Positions 7,420 through 16,007 of a stretch of 34,824 nucleotides of DNA are shown here, piece by piece; the stretch's first letter is position 1, and each line of letters opens with the position of its first letter. Below the pieces are notes generated by a model. The model made no database searches. It was not told the origin of the DNA and saw only the letters and a program-made list of their open reading frames with translations. Position numbers and translations under genes: made by a program. The DNA comes from Bacteroidota bacterium (GTDB lineage Bacteria; Bacteroidota; Bacteroidia; Flavobacteriales_F; PHOS-HE28): contig CAUJFM010000030.1 of the NCBI GenBank assembly GCA_963169595.1, positions 1-34,824 of the forward strand. Direction: 5' to 3'.

Positions 7420-9348
7420 CTAGGCGTGGGCGGCCCGCCCCCTGAAGCGGATGTGGTACACGGTGCCCTCGCTGCTGCTGTCCACCGTCATGCGGCCATT
7501 GAGCTGGTCCACCAGGCTTTCGATGAGGGTGGTGCCCAGCGTGGTGCCGTCCGGCTGCAGCTTCTCCATGGGGAAACCCACGCCGTTGTCACCCAGCCGC
7601 AGGTCGTAAGCATCGCCCTCCACGCGGTGGATGGACAAGCGGACCAGCCCTTCGGACCGCCCCTTGAAGGCGTGCTTGAGTGAATTGGTGATGAGCTCAT
7701 TCAGCAGGAGCCCGAGCGGCACCATGGTGGTGAGGTCGAAGGCGAGCCCGGGGTCGATCTCGCTTTCATAGCCGATGGTATCGCTCACATCGTTGAGGCG
7801 CACCAGGTCCGTGAACAGGTCCTCGATGTACTGGCCCACATCCACGGTGGCCAGCTCATCGCCCTTGTAGAGCTTCTCGTGGATCAGGGCCATGGCGTTC
7901 ACCCTGTTCTGGCTTTGTTCGAAGGCCTGCTGCAGCCGGTCGTCGGTGAAGGTGGCGGCCTGGAGACGCAGGAGGCTGGCGATCACCTGCAGGTTGTTCT
8001 TCACCCGGTGATGCATCTCCTTGATGAGCATCTGGATGCGCTCGTTCGCCTGCTCCAGCTTCAGCTTCTCGCTTTGCAGGGCCGCGGTCTGTTCGTCGTC
8101 GCGAAGCCGCGCGGCCTTGAGGTTCTCCTTCATCCGCGCCAGTGCCAGGCCCAGCACGTCCTGCGGCCCGCGCACGTTCACCGGTGTGTCGTAATCGCCC
8201 CGGCCGATGGACTCGGCGCTGCTGGCCAGCGAACGGATGTTCAGGATCAGCTCATTGAACGACCGGGCCATCTGGCCGATCTCGTCGTTGGTGGTCACCG
8301 GCACCTCGGCGCTGACATCACCTGCGGCCAGCGCCCTGGCGGCCTGGCCCACCTCGGTCACCGTGCTGCGGATGCCACGCAGGATCATGAAGCCCATGAC
8401 CACCACCGCACCGACCACCCCGATGAGGGCGCCCAGCACGATGAGCAGACGCACCTGTGCATTGCGTGAGTTCTCGGCTGTTCCCTGCACGATGAGCGCC
8501 AGGGAGCGGTCCTCCACCTGCTTGAGCTTGTCCATGGCCTGCATGGACAGGTCCCACCATTCCTTGGGCGCGATGCCCAATTGGGAGACCACGCCATGCT
8601 CCTTCACCGTGCCGATGAGGCTGCGCATGAAGTTGACATCCGTGCCTTGGAACAGTTGGCGGTGCAGGGCGAGGACCTCGGGCGGTGCATCCTGTTCAAA
8701 GAGCAGCATGTTGGTCTCGTACTGCGACACCTGGCCGGCGAGCTCGCCCAGCTCGTTGCGGCTGAGGGCTTCGTCCGAGAACCCGATGCTGATCAGGTCG
8801 CGCACCTCACTGAGCGATTCCTTGGCACGGAGCAGGCGCAGATGCGCGTACATCCGGTCCTTGGTCTCCGGGTCGAGGGCCAGCTTGCCACGGCGGCCCA
8901 GTTCATCCATCACCGCACGGGACATGGTTCGGAATCGCTGGGCGGTCTCTTCGGCCGAGATGGTCCGGTCCTTCACCCTGGTACGCAGCAGTTCCAGCCC
9001 GTCGAAGGGCAGCCGCTCGGTGATGGATGGGCGCAGGGGCCTCAGGGGATCGTGCAGGGTGGCCAGTGCCGCATCGGTGCGGGTGCGCTGCACGTTGAGC
9101 TTGATGGCGTTCACCGGGCGGCCCGTGAGGTAGCCCACGGACAGGGCGGTCTCCTTTTGCAGTTCATGCGCCACGTTGGCGTACCCACCGATGAGGTCGG
9201 CCTGGGTATTGATGTAGTCCATCACCCGCCGCCGCTTCAGGCTGCCGTCCACCTGCTTGCCGATCAACAGCACCATCCCCAGCACCGGGATGCCGAGGGT
9301 GATCATGAACTTGACGCGGACCGGGAGGTCGGCAAAGCGCAACTGCAT
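7420..9348 (-). CDS. NIT/HAMP sensor histidine kinase of the HisKA_2 type
   Basis: A 642-residue membrane kinase. TM1 is at about residues 12-27 and TM2 at about 300-322, flanking a mostly helical extracytoplasmic domain (about 45-290) that resembles the nitrate/nitrite-sensing (NIT) domain, including an E-T-A-L-S-V-G-Y-L segment. HAMP follows (about 323-375, with E-I-G-Q-M-A-R-S-F-N), then a coiled coil. The phosphoacceptor motif M-H-H-R-V-K-N-N-L-Q has its His at residue 447. A HATPase domain carries N-E-L-I-T-N-S-L-K-H-A-F and D-N-G-V-G-F-P. The frame is open far upstream, but that part is antisense to pccB; the ATG at 9348 gives a basic N-terminus and TM1. Inference: senses a small ligand and autophosphorylates. 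No response regulator is adjacent on this strand, so it is an orphan here. Divergent from pccB; a -7-like box sits 5 nt before the start. Confidence 0.9.
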   Translation of the reverse strand: MQLRFADLPVRVKFMITLGIPVLGMVLLIGKQVDGSLKRRRVMDYINTQADLIGGYANVAHELQKETALSVGYLTGRPVNAIKLNVQRTRTDAALATLHDPLRPLRPSITERLPFDGLELLRTRVKDRTISAEETAQRFRTMSRAVMDELGRRGKLALDPETKDRMYAHLRLLRAKESLSEVRDLISIGFSDEALSRNELGELAGQVSQYETNMLLFEQDAPPEVLALHRQLFQGTDVNFMRSLIGTVKEHGVVSQLGIAPKEWWDLSMQAMDKLKQVEDRSLALIVQGTAENSRNAQVRLLIVLGALIGVVGAVVVMGFMILRGIRSTVTEVGQAARALAAGDVSAEVPVTTNDEIGQMARSFNELILNIRSLASSAESIGRGDYDTPVNVRGPQDVLGLALARMKENLKAARLRDDEQTAALQSEKLKLEQANERIQMLIKEMHHRVKNNLQVIASLLRLQAATFTDDRLQQAFEQSQNRVNAMALIHEKLYKGDELATVDVGQYIEDLFTDLVRLNDVSDTIGYESEIDPGLAFDLTTMVPLGLLLNELITNSLKHAFKGRSEGLVRLSIHRVEGDAYDLRLGDNGVGFPMEKLQPDGTTLGTTLIESLVDQLNGRMTVDSSSEGTVYHIRFRGRAAHA

Positions 9349-9353
9349 GGCCT

Positions 9354-9361
9354 GCAAAGTA
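9354..9361 (-). promoter_or_regulatory. -7-like box abutting the NIT kinase start
   Basis: TACTTTGC (read on the minus strand) ends 5 nt before the ATG. It is a shortened variant of TAnnTTTG. If used, transcription would start at or next to the start codon. Confidence 0.5.
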
Positions 9362-9390
9362 CACAAGTGGCCCGCTCCGCGCATGCCCGT

Positions 9391-9398
9391 TAACTTCG
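9391..9398 (+). promoter_or_regulatory. -7 box (TTCG variant) of pccB promoter
   Basis: TAACTTCG lies 25 nt before the pccB ATG and 30 bp from the divergent -7 box of the NIT kinase, so the two promoters must share upstream DNA. Confidence 0.5.
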
Positions 9399-9423
9399 GC
9401 GCCGCCCGAAGGGGACATCGACC

Positions 9424-10965
9424 ATGGAACAACAGTTCAACGCGCTTGATGCGCGCATTGCGCAGGCCCTGGAGGGCGGAGGCGCCGAGCGGATCGCCGC
9501 CCAGCACAAGAAGGGGAAGCTCACCGCCCGGGAGCGCATCCACCTGCTCCTCGATGAAGGCAGCTTCCAGGAGATCGGTCAGTTGGTGACCCACCGCAGC
9601 ACGAACTTCGGCCTCGACAAGCAGAAATTCCTGGGCGATGGTGTGGTGACCGGCTTCGGCACCATCGATGGGCGCCTGGTCTACGTGTTCTCGCAGGATT
9701 TCACCGTGCTGGGTGGTTCGCTGGCCGAGGCGCATGCCCAGAAGATCTGCCGCATCATGGACCTGGCCATGCAGAACGGCGCGCCCGTGATCGGGCTCAA
9801 TGACAGCGGCGGAGCGCGCATCCAGGAGGGTGTGGTGTCCCTGGGCGGCTACGCGGACATCTTCTACCGCAACGTGCGCGCCAGCGGGGTCATCCCCCAG
9901 ATCAGCGCCATCCTGGGTCCCTGTGCGGGAGGCGCGGTGTACAGCCCGGCCCTCACCGATTTCGTACTCATGGCCGAGGGCACCAGCTACATGTTCGTCA
10001 CCGGGCCCAATGTGGTCAAGACGGTGACCCACGAGGAGGTGAGCAGCGAGGACCTGGGCGGGGCCATGACCCATGCGAGCAAGAGCGGCGTGGCCCACTT
10101 CACGGCGGCCAATGAGATCGAGGCCATCCGGCAGCTGCGGCAGCTGGTGGGCTACATCCCCAGCAATTGCGAGGAGGAGCCGCCAGCATTGCCCTATACC
10201 CCGGGTGATGAACTGCGGCCCGAGCTGGATACGATAATCCCCGAGAACCCCAACCAGCCGTACGACATCCGGCAGGTGATGAACGCGGTGATCGATCCCG
10301 ACAGCAGCATGGAGGTGCATGCCGAGTATGCCCGCAACATGGTCATCGGCTTCGCCCGCGTGGGGGGACGTACTGTGGGCTGCGTGGCCAACCAGCCCGC
10401 GGTGCTCGCCGGGGTGCTCGACATCGATGCCAGCACCAAGGCCGCACGCTTCGTGCGCTTCTGCGATGCCTTCAACATCCCCCTGCTGGTGTTCGTGGAC
10501 GTACCCGGCTTCCTGCCTGGTACCGACCAGGAATGGCGGGGCATCATCAACCATGGGGCGAAGCTGCTCTATGCCTTCAGCGAGGCCACCGTGCCGCGCA
10601 TCACGGTCATTACCCGCAAGGCGTACGGCGGGGCCTACGATGTGATGAACTCCAAGCACATCGGGTGCGACATGAACTATGCGTGGCCGAGCGCGGAGAT
10701 CGCCGTGATGGGCGCGAAAGGCGCTGCGGAGATCATCTTCAAGAGCGAGATCGCCAAGGCCGACGACCCCGCCGCCAAGTGGCAGGAGAAGGAGGCCCAG
10801 TACAAGGAGCAGTTCGCCAATCCCTACGAGGCGGCCGCGCGGGGCTATGTGGACGAGGTGATCCGGCCCAGCCAGACCCGCATGAAGGTGATGGCGGCCC
10901 TGGAGATGTTGCGCAACAAGGTGGACAAACTGCCCCGCAAGAAGCACGGGAACATCCCCTTATGA
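9424..10965 (+). CDS. pccB: Acyl-CoA (propionyl-CoA) carboxylase beta subunit, carboxyltransferase
   Basis: A 513-residue biotin-dependent carboxyltransferase. The N-terminal half contains [13 protein letters not shown] and G-D-G-V-V-T-G-F-G, with the acyl-CoA oxyanion-hole segment [10 protein letters not shown]. The C-terminal half has [13 protein letters not shown] and [10 protein letters not shown]. It ends R-K-K-H-G-N-I-P-L, typical of propionyl-CoA/methylmalonyl-CoA carboxyltransferase subunits rather than AccD, which has an N-terminal zinc finger missing here. Reaction: transfers CO2 from carboxybiotin to propionyl-CoA, giving methylmalonyl-CoA. The alpha (biotin carboxylase/BCCP) subunit is not in the window. 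Its stop overlaps the start of the TPR histidine kinase as ATGA, so the three genes pccB, kinase and regulator are probably one operon. Substrate preference (propionyl- versus acetyl- or methylcrotonyl-CoA) is inferred from overall likeness. Confidence 0.92.
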   Translation: MEQQFNALDARIAQALEGGGAERIAAQHKKGKLTARERIHLLLDEGSFQEIGQLVTHRSTNFGLDKQKFLGDGVVTGFGTIDGRLVYVFSQDFTVLGGSLAEAHAQKICRIMDLAMQNGAPVIGLNDSGGARIQEGVVSLGGYADIFYRNVRASGVIPQISAILGPCAGGAVYSPALTDFVLMAEGTSYMFVTGPNVVKTVTHEEVSSEDLGGAMTHASKSGVAHFTAANEIEAIRQLRQLVGYIPSNCEEEPPALPYTPGDELRPELDTIIPENPNQPYDIRQVMNAVIDPDSSMEVHAEYARNMVIGFARVGGRTVGCVANQPAVLAGVLDIDASTKAARFVRFCDAFNIPLLVFVDVPGFLPGTDQEWRGIINHGAKLLYAFSEATVPRITVITRKAYGGAYDVMNSKHIGCDMNYAWPSAEIAVMGAKGAAEIIFKSEIAKADDPAAKWQEKEAQYKEQFANPYEAAARGYVDEVIRPSQTRMKVMAALEMLRNKVDKLPRKKHGNIPL

Positions 10966-12887
10966 ACGGGCTGCGCAGATGGACCCTGCTCATGGTCCTG
11001 CTGGTGGGTGCGCAGGCTCACGCGCAGGTCACCCAGGCGCAGGTGGATTCCGTCCTTGCCCTGCGGGATGATACGGTCAAGGTCATCGCCCTTTCGGACC
11101 TCTGTTTCGCATACCGGCGGGTGGATGGTGACTCCGCCCTCCACTTCGGCCGGTCAGCCGCGGAACTGGCCCGCAAGCTGGACTTCCCGCGTGGCGAGGC
11201 CCAAGCGTTCAACGACATGGCCATCATCCATATCGACCGCAGCGATTTCCGTGCGGCCGATAGTGCCCTGCACCGTGCGTTGTCCATCCGGCTCGCGCTG
11301 AAGGACTCGGCCGGGATAGGGGCCGTGTACAACAAGCTGGGCAACATGCACCAGGCGCAGTCGCGGTTCGAGGAGGCGCTGGCCGAGAACCTCGAGGCCC
11401 TCCGCATCTTCGAGCGCATCGGACCGAAGGCCAAGGAGGCGTTGATCCTCAACAACATCGCCATTCTCCAGAACAACCTCCGGCGCCATGCTGATGCCCT
11501 GGCCACGCAGGAACGCGTCGTGGACCTGTTGTCGTCCATCGGCGATTCCACCGGCCTGGCCACCTCCTGGGGGAACATGGCGAACTCCTACCTGGCCTTG
11601 GGCGATACCGGGCGCGCCATCAGCCATTACGAAGCCGCAGCGCAGGTGTTCCGCCGGCGTGATATGCAGCGTGAGCTGGGTGTGCAGTTGCACAACCTGG
11701 CCGGTGCCGTATTGGAGCAGGGCGATCGCCAACGTGCGGAGCGGCTCTATCGGGAGGCGCTGGCCATCCGTGAACGCACCGGGGAGAAGAAGGCGATCGC
11801 CTCTTCGCTCATCGGCCTTGGCAAGACCCTGATGAAGGCCGGCAAATGGTCCGCTGCACTGCCGCTGCAACGCCGCGCGCTCGCCATAAGCCGTGAGGTG
11901 AACGCCCGGAACGAGCGCATGCAGGCCCTGCTCGACATTGCGCTGGTCCACGCGCGGATGAACAATGGGGACAGCAGCTACTGGTATCATGATCGGTACG
12001 TGCAGCTGAAGGATTCGGTCTTCAACGAGGACCTTTCGGCGCAGGTGGCCGAGATGCAGGAGCGTTACCAGGCCGAGAAGCGGGAGCGCGAACTGCTGGA
12101 GCAACGTGCACAGATCGCCGTGCTTGCGCAGGAATCCGAGCGACGGCGTTCCTGGCTCGTACTGGCGGCCGCAGGCGCAGGCATGGTCCTGCTGGCCGCA
12201 CTGCTCATGGTGCAGGTGCAGCGCCGTCGCGCCCGCGCCCAGCGCGATGCGGCCATCATCCGTGAACGGGAGGCCGGACTGAAGGCCGTGATCGAGGCCA
12301 CCGAGGAGGAACGCCGCCGGCTGGCCCGCGAACTGCACGATGGGGTGGGTCAGCAGCTGGGCGGCCTCAAGCACAGGTTGGAGCATCTGCGCGGAGCCAT
12401 GGATGCCCCGGGTCTGCAGGACACCATCACCATTGTGGACGATACGGCCCGCGAGGTGCGCGACCTGGCCCACCAACTGATGCCCAAGACCCTGAGCCGG
12501 CTGGGATTGGTGCCGGCCGTGGAGGACCTCTTGCACAAGGCGTTCAATGGGACCGGCACCAGCGTGGAGCTGGACCATGTGGGGCTGGAGGCGGGGGTGC
12601 CCGACAGCATCGCCACCGGGCTCTATCGCATGATGCAGGAACTGGTGGGCAACATCCTCAAGCATGCCCACGCCACCGCGGTCGAGGTGCAGTTGTTGCG
12701 CAACAAGGGCCACGTGGTGTTGATCGTGCAGGACAATGGCCGGGGGCTGGTGCGCACGGAAGGTGCCGGTGGCCTGGGGTTGATGAACATCGCCGATCGC
12801 GCCCGGGCACTTGGTGGCACCTTTACCATTGAAGCTGCCCCAGGCCATGGCACCGTGGCCACGATACGTGTTCCTTTGCCGCAGTAG
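10962..12887 (+). CDS. TPR-containing sensor histidine kinase (NarL/DesK-type HisKA_3)
   Basis: 641 residues. The ATG at 10962 overlaps the pccB stop (ATGA) and begins a signal peptide ending A-Q-A-H-A-Q. Residues about 30-340 are TPR repeats (recurring A-x-x-x-N-N-I-A / A-L-x-x-x-x-x-A-L patterns), followed by a coiled coil, one TM helix at about 397-420, another short coiled coil and the HisKA_3 motif [16 protein letters not shown] with phosphoacceptor His459. The HATPase carries [16 protein letters not shown] and G-L-G-L-M-N-I. This architecture (periplasmic TPR sensor with NarL-type kinase) is common in Bacteroidota. The next gene, 9 bp on, is the matching LuxR-type regulator. The signal is unknown; TPRs suggest a protein or peptide partner. 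Confidence 0.93.
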   Translation: MNGLRRWTLLMVLLVGAQAHAQVTQAQVDSVLALRDDTVKVIALSDLCFAYRRVDGDSALHFGRSAAELARKLDFPRGEAQAFNDMAIIHIDRSDFRAADSALHRALSIRLALKDSAGIGAVYNKLGNMHQAQSRFEEALAENLEALRIFERIGPKAKEALILNNIAILQNNLRRHADALATQERVVDLLSSIGDSTGLATSWGNMANSYLALGDTGRAISHYEAAAQVFRRRDMQRELGVQLHNLAGAVLEQGDRQRAERLYREALAIRERTGEKKAIASSLIGLGKTLMKAGKWSAALPLQRRALAISREVNARNERMQALLDIALVHARMNNGDSSYWYHDRYVQLKDSVFNEDLSAQVAEMQERYQAEKRERELLEQRAQIAVLAQESERRRSWLVLAAAGAGMVLLAALLMVQVQRRRARAQRDAAIIREREAGLKAVIEATEEERRRLARELHDGVGQQLGGLKHRLEHLRGAMDAPGLQDTITIVDDTAREVRDLAHQLMPKTLSRLGLVPAVEDLLHKAFNGTGTSVELDHVGLEAGVPDSIATGLYRMMQELVGNILKHAHATAVEVQLLRNKGHVVLIVQDNGRGLVRTEGAGGLGLMNIADRARALGGTFTIEAAPGHGTVATIRVPLPQ

Positions 12888-12896
12888 TGCCGGTCC

Positions 12897-13547
12897 ATGA
12901 GCGTTGCCAAGGTCATCCGTGTGTTGCTGGCCGATGATCACCGGATCATCACCGACGGCCTGAGCTTGCTCCTCGAAGGGGTGTCGGACATGGAATGTGT
13001 CGGCGCATGCGCCAATGGGGCCGAGGTGCTCGAGAGTATCGCCCACCTTGGTGTGGATGTGGTGCTGATGGACATCGACATGCCCGTGCTGGACGGGATC
13101 GCCGCCACGGAACGGATCAAGCGCGACCATCCCGCCGTGAAGGTCGTCGTCCTGAGCATGCACGATGAACCTGCGGTGGTGAAACGCGTCATGGAGCTGG
13201 GTGCCGATGGCTACCTGGTGAAGAACTGCGGCCGCGATGAACTGCTCTATGCCATCCGGGCGGTGCACGCCGGTCAACGCCATTTCACCGGTGCGGTGGT
13301 CGATGGCCTGGTGCGCCAACGCAACGAACAGGCGGCCCAGCATGAACTGCTGAAGGACCTCAGCGAACGGGAGGTGGAGGTGCTGGCAGCGCTGGCCGAA
13401 GGGCTGGGCAACAAGGAGATCGGCGATCGGCTCTTCATCAGTCCGCGCACCGTGGATACCCACCGCACCAACCTGATGCGCAAGCTCGACATCCACAACC
13501 TGGCCGGACTGGTGCGGGTGGCCATGAAGGCCGGTCTGGTGAGGTAG
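12897..13547 (+). CDS. LuxR/NarL-family response regulator
   Basis: 216 residues. A receiver domain (about 5-125) shows the acidic pair in L-L-A-D-D-H, phosphoacceptor Asp59 in L-M-D-I-D-M-P and Lys110 in Y-L-V-K-N. After a linker, the LuxR-type HTH domain (about 150-210) has L-S-E-R-E-V-E-V-L, G-x-x-N-K-E-I-G and S-P-R-T-V-D-T-H-R. It follows the TPR kinase by 9 bp and is almost certainly its partner: the kinase phosphorylates Asp59 and the regulator then dimerises on DNA. Targets are unknown; autoregulation of the pccB operon is a reasonable guess only. Length and domain order are standard. Confidence 0.95.
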   Translation: MSVAKVIRVLLADDHRIITDGLSLLLEGVSDMECVGACANGAEVLESIAHLGVDVVLMDIDMPVLDGIAATERIKRDHPAVKVVVLSMHDEPAVVKRVMELGADGYLVKNCGRDELLYAIRAVHAGQRHFTGAVVDGLVRQRNEQAAQHELLKDLSEREVEVLAALAEGLGNKEIGDRLFISPRTVDTHRTNLMRKLDIHNLAGLVRVAMKAGLVR

Positions 13548-13608
13548 GACCGATCGTTAAGCCTTGTGAACGGGAGGGCGACCGCTCAACAAGCGGGTGA
13601 CCCCCGTG

Positions 13609-13616
13609 TTACTTTG
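13609..13616 (+). promoter_or_regulatory. Possible -7 element before the thioredoxin-like gene
   Basis: TTACTTTG ends 14 nt before the ATG at 13631. It matches the TTTG half of the consensus but has TT instead of TA at its start. Confidence 0.35.
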
Positions 13617-13630
13617 GTGTCCTACAACCA

Positions 13631-14269
13631 ATGACCATGATCATCAAGCTCGCTTCCGTAGCCGCTGTGGCCCTGCTGGCCGCCCTTCCGCACGACCCGC
13701 TGCCCGACCTGCAGATCGGGGCCGCACTGCCCAAGGCCGATCATCGCATGAAGGACGTTTCCGGCAAGGAGATCGCCCTCAAGGAACTGGTGGGTGGCAA
13801 GGGTGTGCTGGTGATCTTCTCGTGCAACACCTGCCCCTTCGTGGTGGGGTCCGAGGGAAGTGAAGGCTGGGAGGGACGCTATCCGGAGCTCGCCGCCTTT
13901 GCCCAACGCTACGGTGTCGGGGTGGCCTTCATCAACAGCAATGAGGCCAAGCGGAACGACGGTGATTCCTATGCCGACATGCAGGCCCGGTACAAGGAGA
14001 AGGGCTACCAGGGTGCCTACCTGTTGGACAAGGACCACGTGGTGGCCGATGCCTTCGGTGCGCGCACCACGCCCCATGTGTTCCTCTTCGACAAGGACAT
14101 GAAGCTCGTGTACAAGGGCGCCATCGACGATAACGTGGCGAAGGCCGCCGAGGTGAAGGAGCGTTGGCTCCACAATGCCATCGAGCGGCTCGCCGAGGGC
14201 AAGGCGATCGAGCCGACCATGACCCGCAACATCGGTTGCAGCATCAAGCGCATGCCGCACAAGCACTGA
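13631..14269 (+). CDS. Exported thioredoxin-fold (peroxiredoxin-like) protein
   Basis: 212 residues with a hydrophobic N-terminal segment (about 4-19) that looks like a signal peptide, suggesting a periplasmic location. The redoxin fold follows: L-V-I-F-S-C-N-T-C-P-F-V with Cys65 and Cys68 (a C-N-T-C pair), V-A-F-I-N-S-N-E, L-D-K-D-H-V-V-A-D-A-F-G-A-R-T-T-P-H-V-F with the cis-Pro, and Y-K-G-A-I-D-D-N. This set matches the AhpC/TSA-like 'thioredoxin family' subgroup with a C-x-T-C-P-F motif. Role: thiol-disulphide exchange or peroxide reduction on an unknown substrate. Another Cys (G-C-S-I-K) sits near the C-terminus. The ATG at 13637 is a possible alternative start. A hairpin follows at 14295. 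Confidence 0.85.
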   Translation: MTMIIKLASVAAVALLAALPHDPLPDLQIGAALPKADHRMKDVSGKEIALKELVGGKGVLVIFSCNTCPFVVGSEGSEGWEGRYPELAAFAQRYGVGVAFINSNEAKRNDGDSYADMQARYKEKGYQGAYLLDKDHVVADAFGARTTPHVFLFDKDMKLVYKGAIDDNVAKAAEVKERWLHNAIERLAEGKAIEPTMTRNIGCSIKRMPHKH

Positions 14270-14294
14270 GCGCGTGCGCACCAGTTGGTGAAAG

Positions 14295-14328
14295 GCAAGG
14301 CGCCGGGCCACGTGGTCCGGCGCTTTGC
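14295..14328 (+). terminator. Long palindromic hairpin between redoxin gene and purD
   Basis: Arms GCAAGGCGCCGGGCCAC (14295-14311) and GTGGTCCGGCGCTTTGC (14312-14328) pair over 17 positions, two of them G-U, with an apex at ACGT. It lies 25 bp after the redoxin stop. There is no good T-tract, so it is terminator-like rather than canonical. Confidence 0.6.
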
Positions 14329-14429
14329 TGTTGATGGGTCCAGGCAACTAACAGGACGGTCTGTGTTCCCCATTGGCGGCGGGCCCGCACTGTTGAAAAC
14401 AAAGGGCCACAAGGGCCGACACTGCGGTG

Positions 14430-14437
14430 TTCCTTTG
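14430..14437 (+). promoter_or_regulatory. Possible -7 element of purD
   Basis: TTCCTTTG ends 17 nt before the purD ATG. It fits the TTTG half of the consensus but not the leading TA. No PRPP- or purine-riboswitch-like structure was recognised upstream. Confidence 0.35.
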
Positions 14438-14454
14438 CACGAAATTCCATCGGC

Positions 14455-15768
14455 ATGAACGTCCTGTTGATCGGTAGCGGTGGCCGTGAGCACGCCATGG
14501 CCTGGAAGATCGCCCAGAGCTCGCTGCTCGACAGCCTGTGGGTGGTGCCCGGGAACCCCGGCATGGTGCGGCATGGTCGCATCGCCGAGGTGGACATCAA
14601 CGACCACAAGGCGCTGCGTCGCTTCCTGCTGGAGAAGTCCATCCGCATCGTGGTGGTGGGCCCGGAGGGACCGCTGGTCGAAGGGCTGCATGACCGCATC
14701 GCCGACGATCCCCAGCTGGCCGGTCAGGTCACGGTGATCGGGCCGCGTAAGGAGGCCGCACAGCTCGAAGGCAGCAAGGATTTCGCCAAGGAGTTCATGT
14801 TCCGGCACAACATTCCCACGGCTGCGCACCGCACGTTCGTGAAAGGTCAGTTGCAGGATGCGGTGGAGCACTTGGAACGCATGTCATCGCCCTACGTGAT
14901 CAAGGCCGATGGCCTCGCCGCGGGCAAGGGCGTGGTGATCACCAGCGACCGCAAGGAGGCCACGGCGGTGATCAAGGGCATGCTCGATGGCAGCAGCTTC
15001 GGTGCAGCCGGCGAGCGCGTGGTGATCGAGCAGTTCCTGAACGGGGTCGAGCTCAGCGCCTTCCTCATCACCGATGGGGAGGCCTTCAAGATGCTGCCGG
15101 CCGCCAAGGACTACAAGCGGTTGGGCGATGGCGACTCCGGGCCGAACACCGGCGGCATGGGGGCCGTTTCACCCGTGCCTTTCGCTGACAAGGAGTTCAT
15201 GCAGAAGGTGCACGATCGCATCGCGGCGCCCACGATCCGCGGTCTGCGCAAGGATGGCATTGCCTACAGCGGCTTCCTGTTCATGGGCCTGATGAACGTG
15301 AACGGGGAACCGTACGTGATCGAGTACAACGTCCGCATGGGCGATCCGGAGACGGAGGCCGTGCTGCCACGCCTGCGGAGCGATCTTCTCGACCTCTTCG
15401 AGGGCATCGCCACAGGTACCCTCAGCGAGCGCCACGTGGATGTGGACGACCGCACGGCCGTGACCATCGTGATGGCCTCGGAAGGCTATCCGGGCAAGGT
15501 GGTGACGGGCCGCGCCATCGGTGGGCTGGAACTGGTGCGGGAGGCCTATGTGTTCCATGCCGGAACGGCCGAGAAGGATGGTCAACTGGTCACGGCCGGA
15601 GGCCGTGTGCTGGCGGTCACCGCGTTCGGCAAGGACCTGGAGCAGGCCATTGCCTCCGCTTACCGCAGCGCGTCACTGATCGACTTCGAAGGAAAGGTGA
15701 TGCGCACGGACATCGGCCATGACCTGGTGCGCATGCGCACGCCCAAGGGGGCGCAGCAGCAGGCCTGA
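14455..15768 (+). CDS. purD: Phosphoribosylamine-glycine ligase (GAR synthetase)
   Basis: 437 residues, the usual length. The N-terminal domain begins M-N-V-L-L-I-G-S-G-G-R-E-H-A, the family start, and contains V-V-G-P-E-G-P-L. The ATP-grasp core has K-A-D-G-L-A-A-G-K-G-V-V, D-Y-K-R-L-G-D-G-D and N-T-G-G-M-G-A-V-S-P; the metal-binding part has E-Y-N-V-R-M-G-D-P-E-T. The C-terminal domain follows (from about residue 330). It catalyses ATP-dependent joining of glycine to 5-phosphoribosylamine, step two of de novo purine synthesis. It is convergent with the DUF6341-like gene, only 3 bp apart. purQ lies about 1.3 kb downstream on the same strand but is separated by two membrane-protein genes. Confidence 0.97.
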   Translation: MNVLLIGSGGREHAMAWKIAQSSLLDSLWVVPGNPGMVRHGRIAEVDINDHKALRRFLLEKSIRIVVVGPEGPLVEGLHDRIADDPQLAGQVTVIGPRKEAAQLEGSKDFAKEFMFRHNIPTAAHRTFVKGQLQDAVEHLERMSSPYVIKADGLAAGKGVVITSDRKEATAVIKGMLDGSSFGAAGERVVIEQFLNGVELSAFLITDGEAFKMLPAAKDYKRLGDGDSGPNTGGMGAVSPVPFADKEFMQKVHDRIAAPTIRGLRKDGIAYSGFLFMGLMNVNGEPYVIEYNVRMGDPETEAVLPRLRSDLLDLFEGIATGTLSERHVDVDDRTAVTIVMASEGYPGKVVTGRAIGGLELVREAYVFHAGTAEKDGQLVTAGGRVLAVTAFGKDLEQAIASAYRSASLIDFEGKVMRTDIGHDLVRMRTPKGAQQQA

Positions 15769-15771
15769 TCC

Positions 15772-15951
15772 TCAGGCGATGGTGCCGTCCTGCTTGGCCT
15801 TGCGGTTGTACTTGCCCTGCAGGTTCAACCAGTAGACCATGCCCACGAACAGCAGCACGGAAATGGCGATGCTCGGCAGCCAACCCATGGCGGGGAGGAT
15901 CTTCATGGTCCACTCCAGGAAATGTCCGATGGCGAAGGAGATCTGTTGCAT
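15772..15951 (-). CDS. Small single-pass membrane protein (DUF6341-like)
   Basis: A 59-residue protein. The ATG at 15951 (M-Q-Q-I-S-F-A) is preferred over an upstream frame-open start because a perfect -7 box (TATATTTG) lies 22 nt before it. It has an amphipathic or hydrophobic N-terminus, one confident TM helix around residues 26-43 (P-S-I-A-I-S-V-L-L-F-V-G-M-V-Y-W-L) and a basic cytoplasmic tail. From memory of Flavobacteriia genomes, small proteins of this shape (DUF6341) lie near purD and a larger DUF6427 membrane protein, which fits the neighbours here. No function is known. It is too short for confident homology by eye. Confidence 0.7.
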   Translation of the reverse strand: MQQISFAIGHFLEWTMKILPAMGWLPSIAISVLLFVGMVYWLNLQGKYNRKAKQDGTIA

Positions 15952-15973
15952 CGTGCGTAAGCTTGGGGCCGCG

Positions 15974-15981
15974 CAAATATA
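15974..15981 (-). promoter_or_regulatory. -7 box of the DUF6341-like gene
   Basis: TATATTTG on the minus strand is an exact TAnnTTTG match, 22 nt before the start at 15951, inside the short divergent gap with the DUF6427-like gene. Confidence 0.6.
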
Positions 15982-16007
15982 GCGCCCGGTCCATTCCACG
16001 GCCATCC

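Noticed and set aside
9349-10947. Upstream extension of the NIT kinase frame to 1175 codons
   Set aside because: The extra part is antisense to pccB; the ATG at 9348 gives a proper TM1 and is preceded by a -7-like box.
11154-13496. 780-codon minus-strand open frame
   Set aside because: It lies opposite the well-supported TPR kinase and response regulator and has the His/Gln/Leu-rich composition of a reverse-strand shadow.
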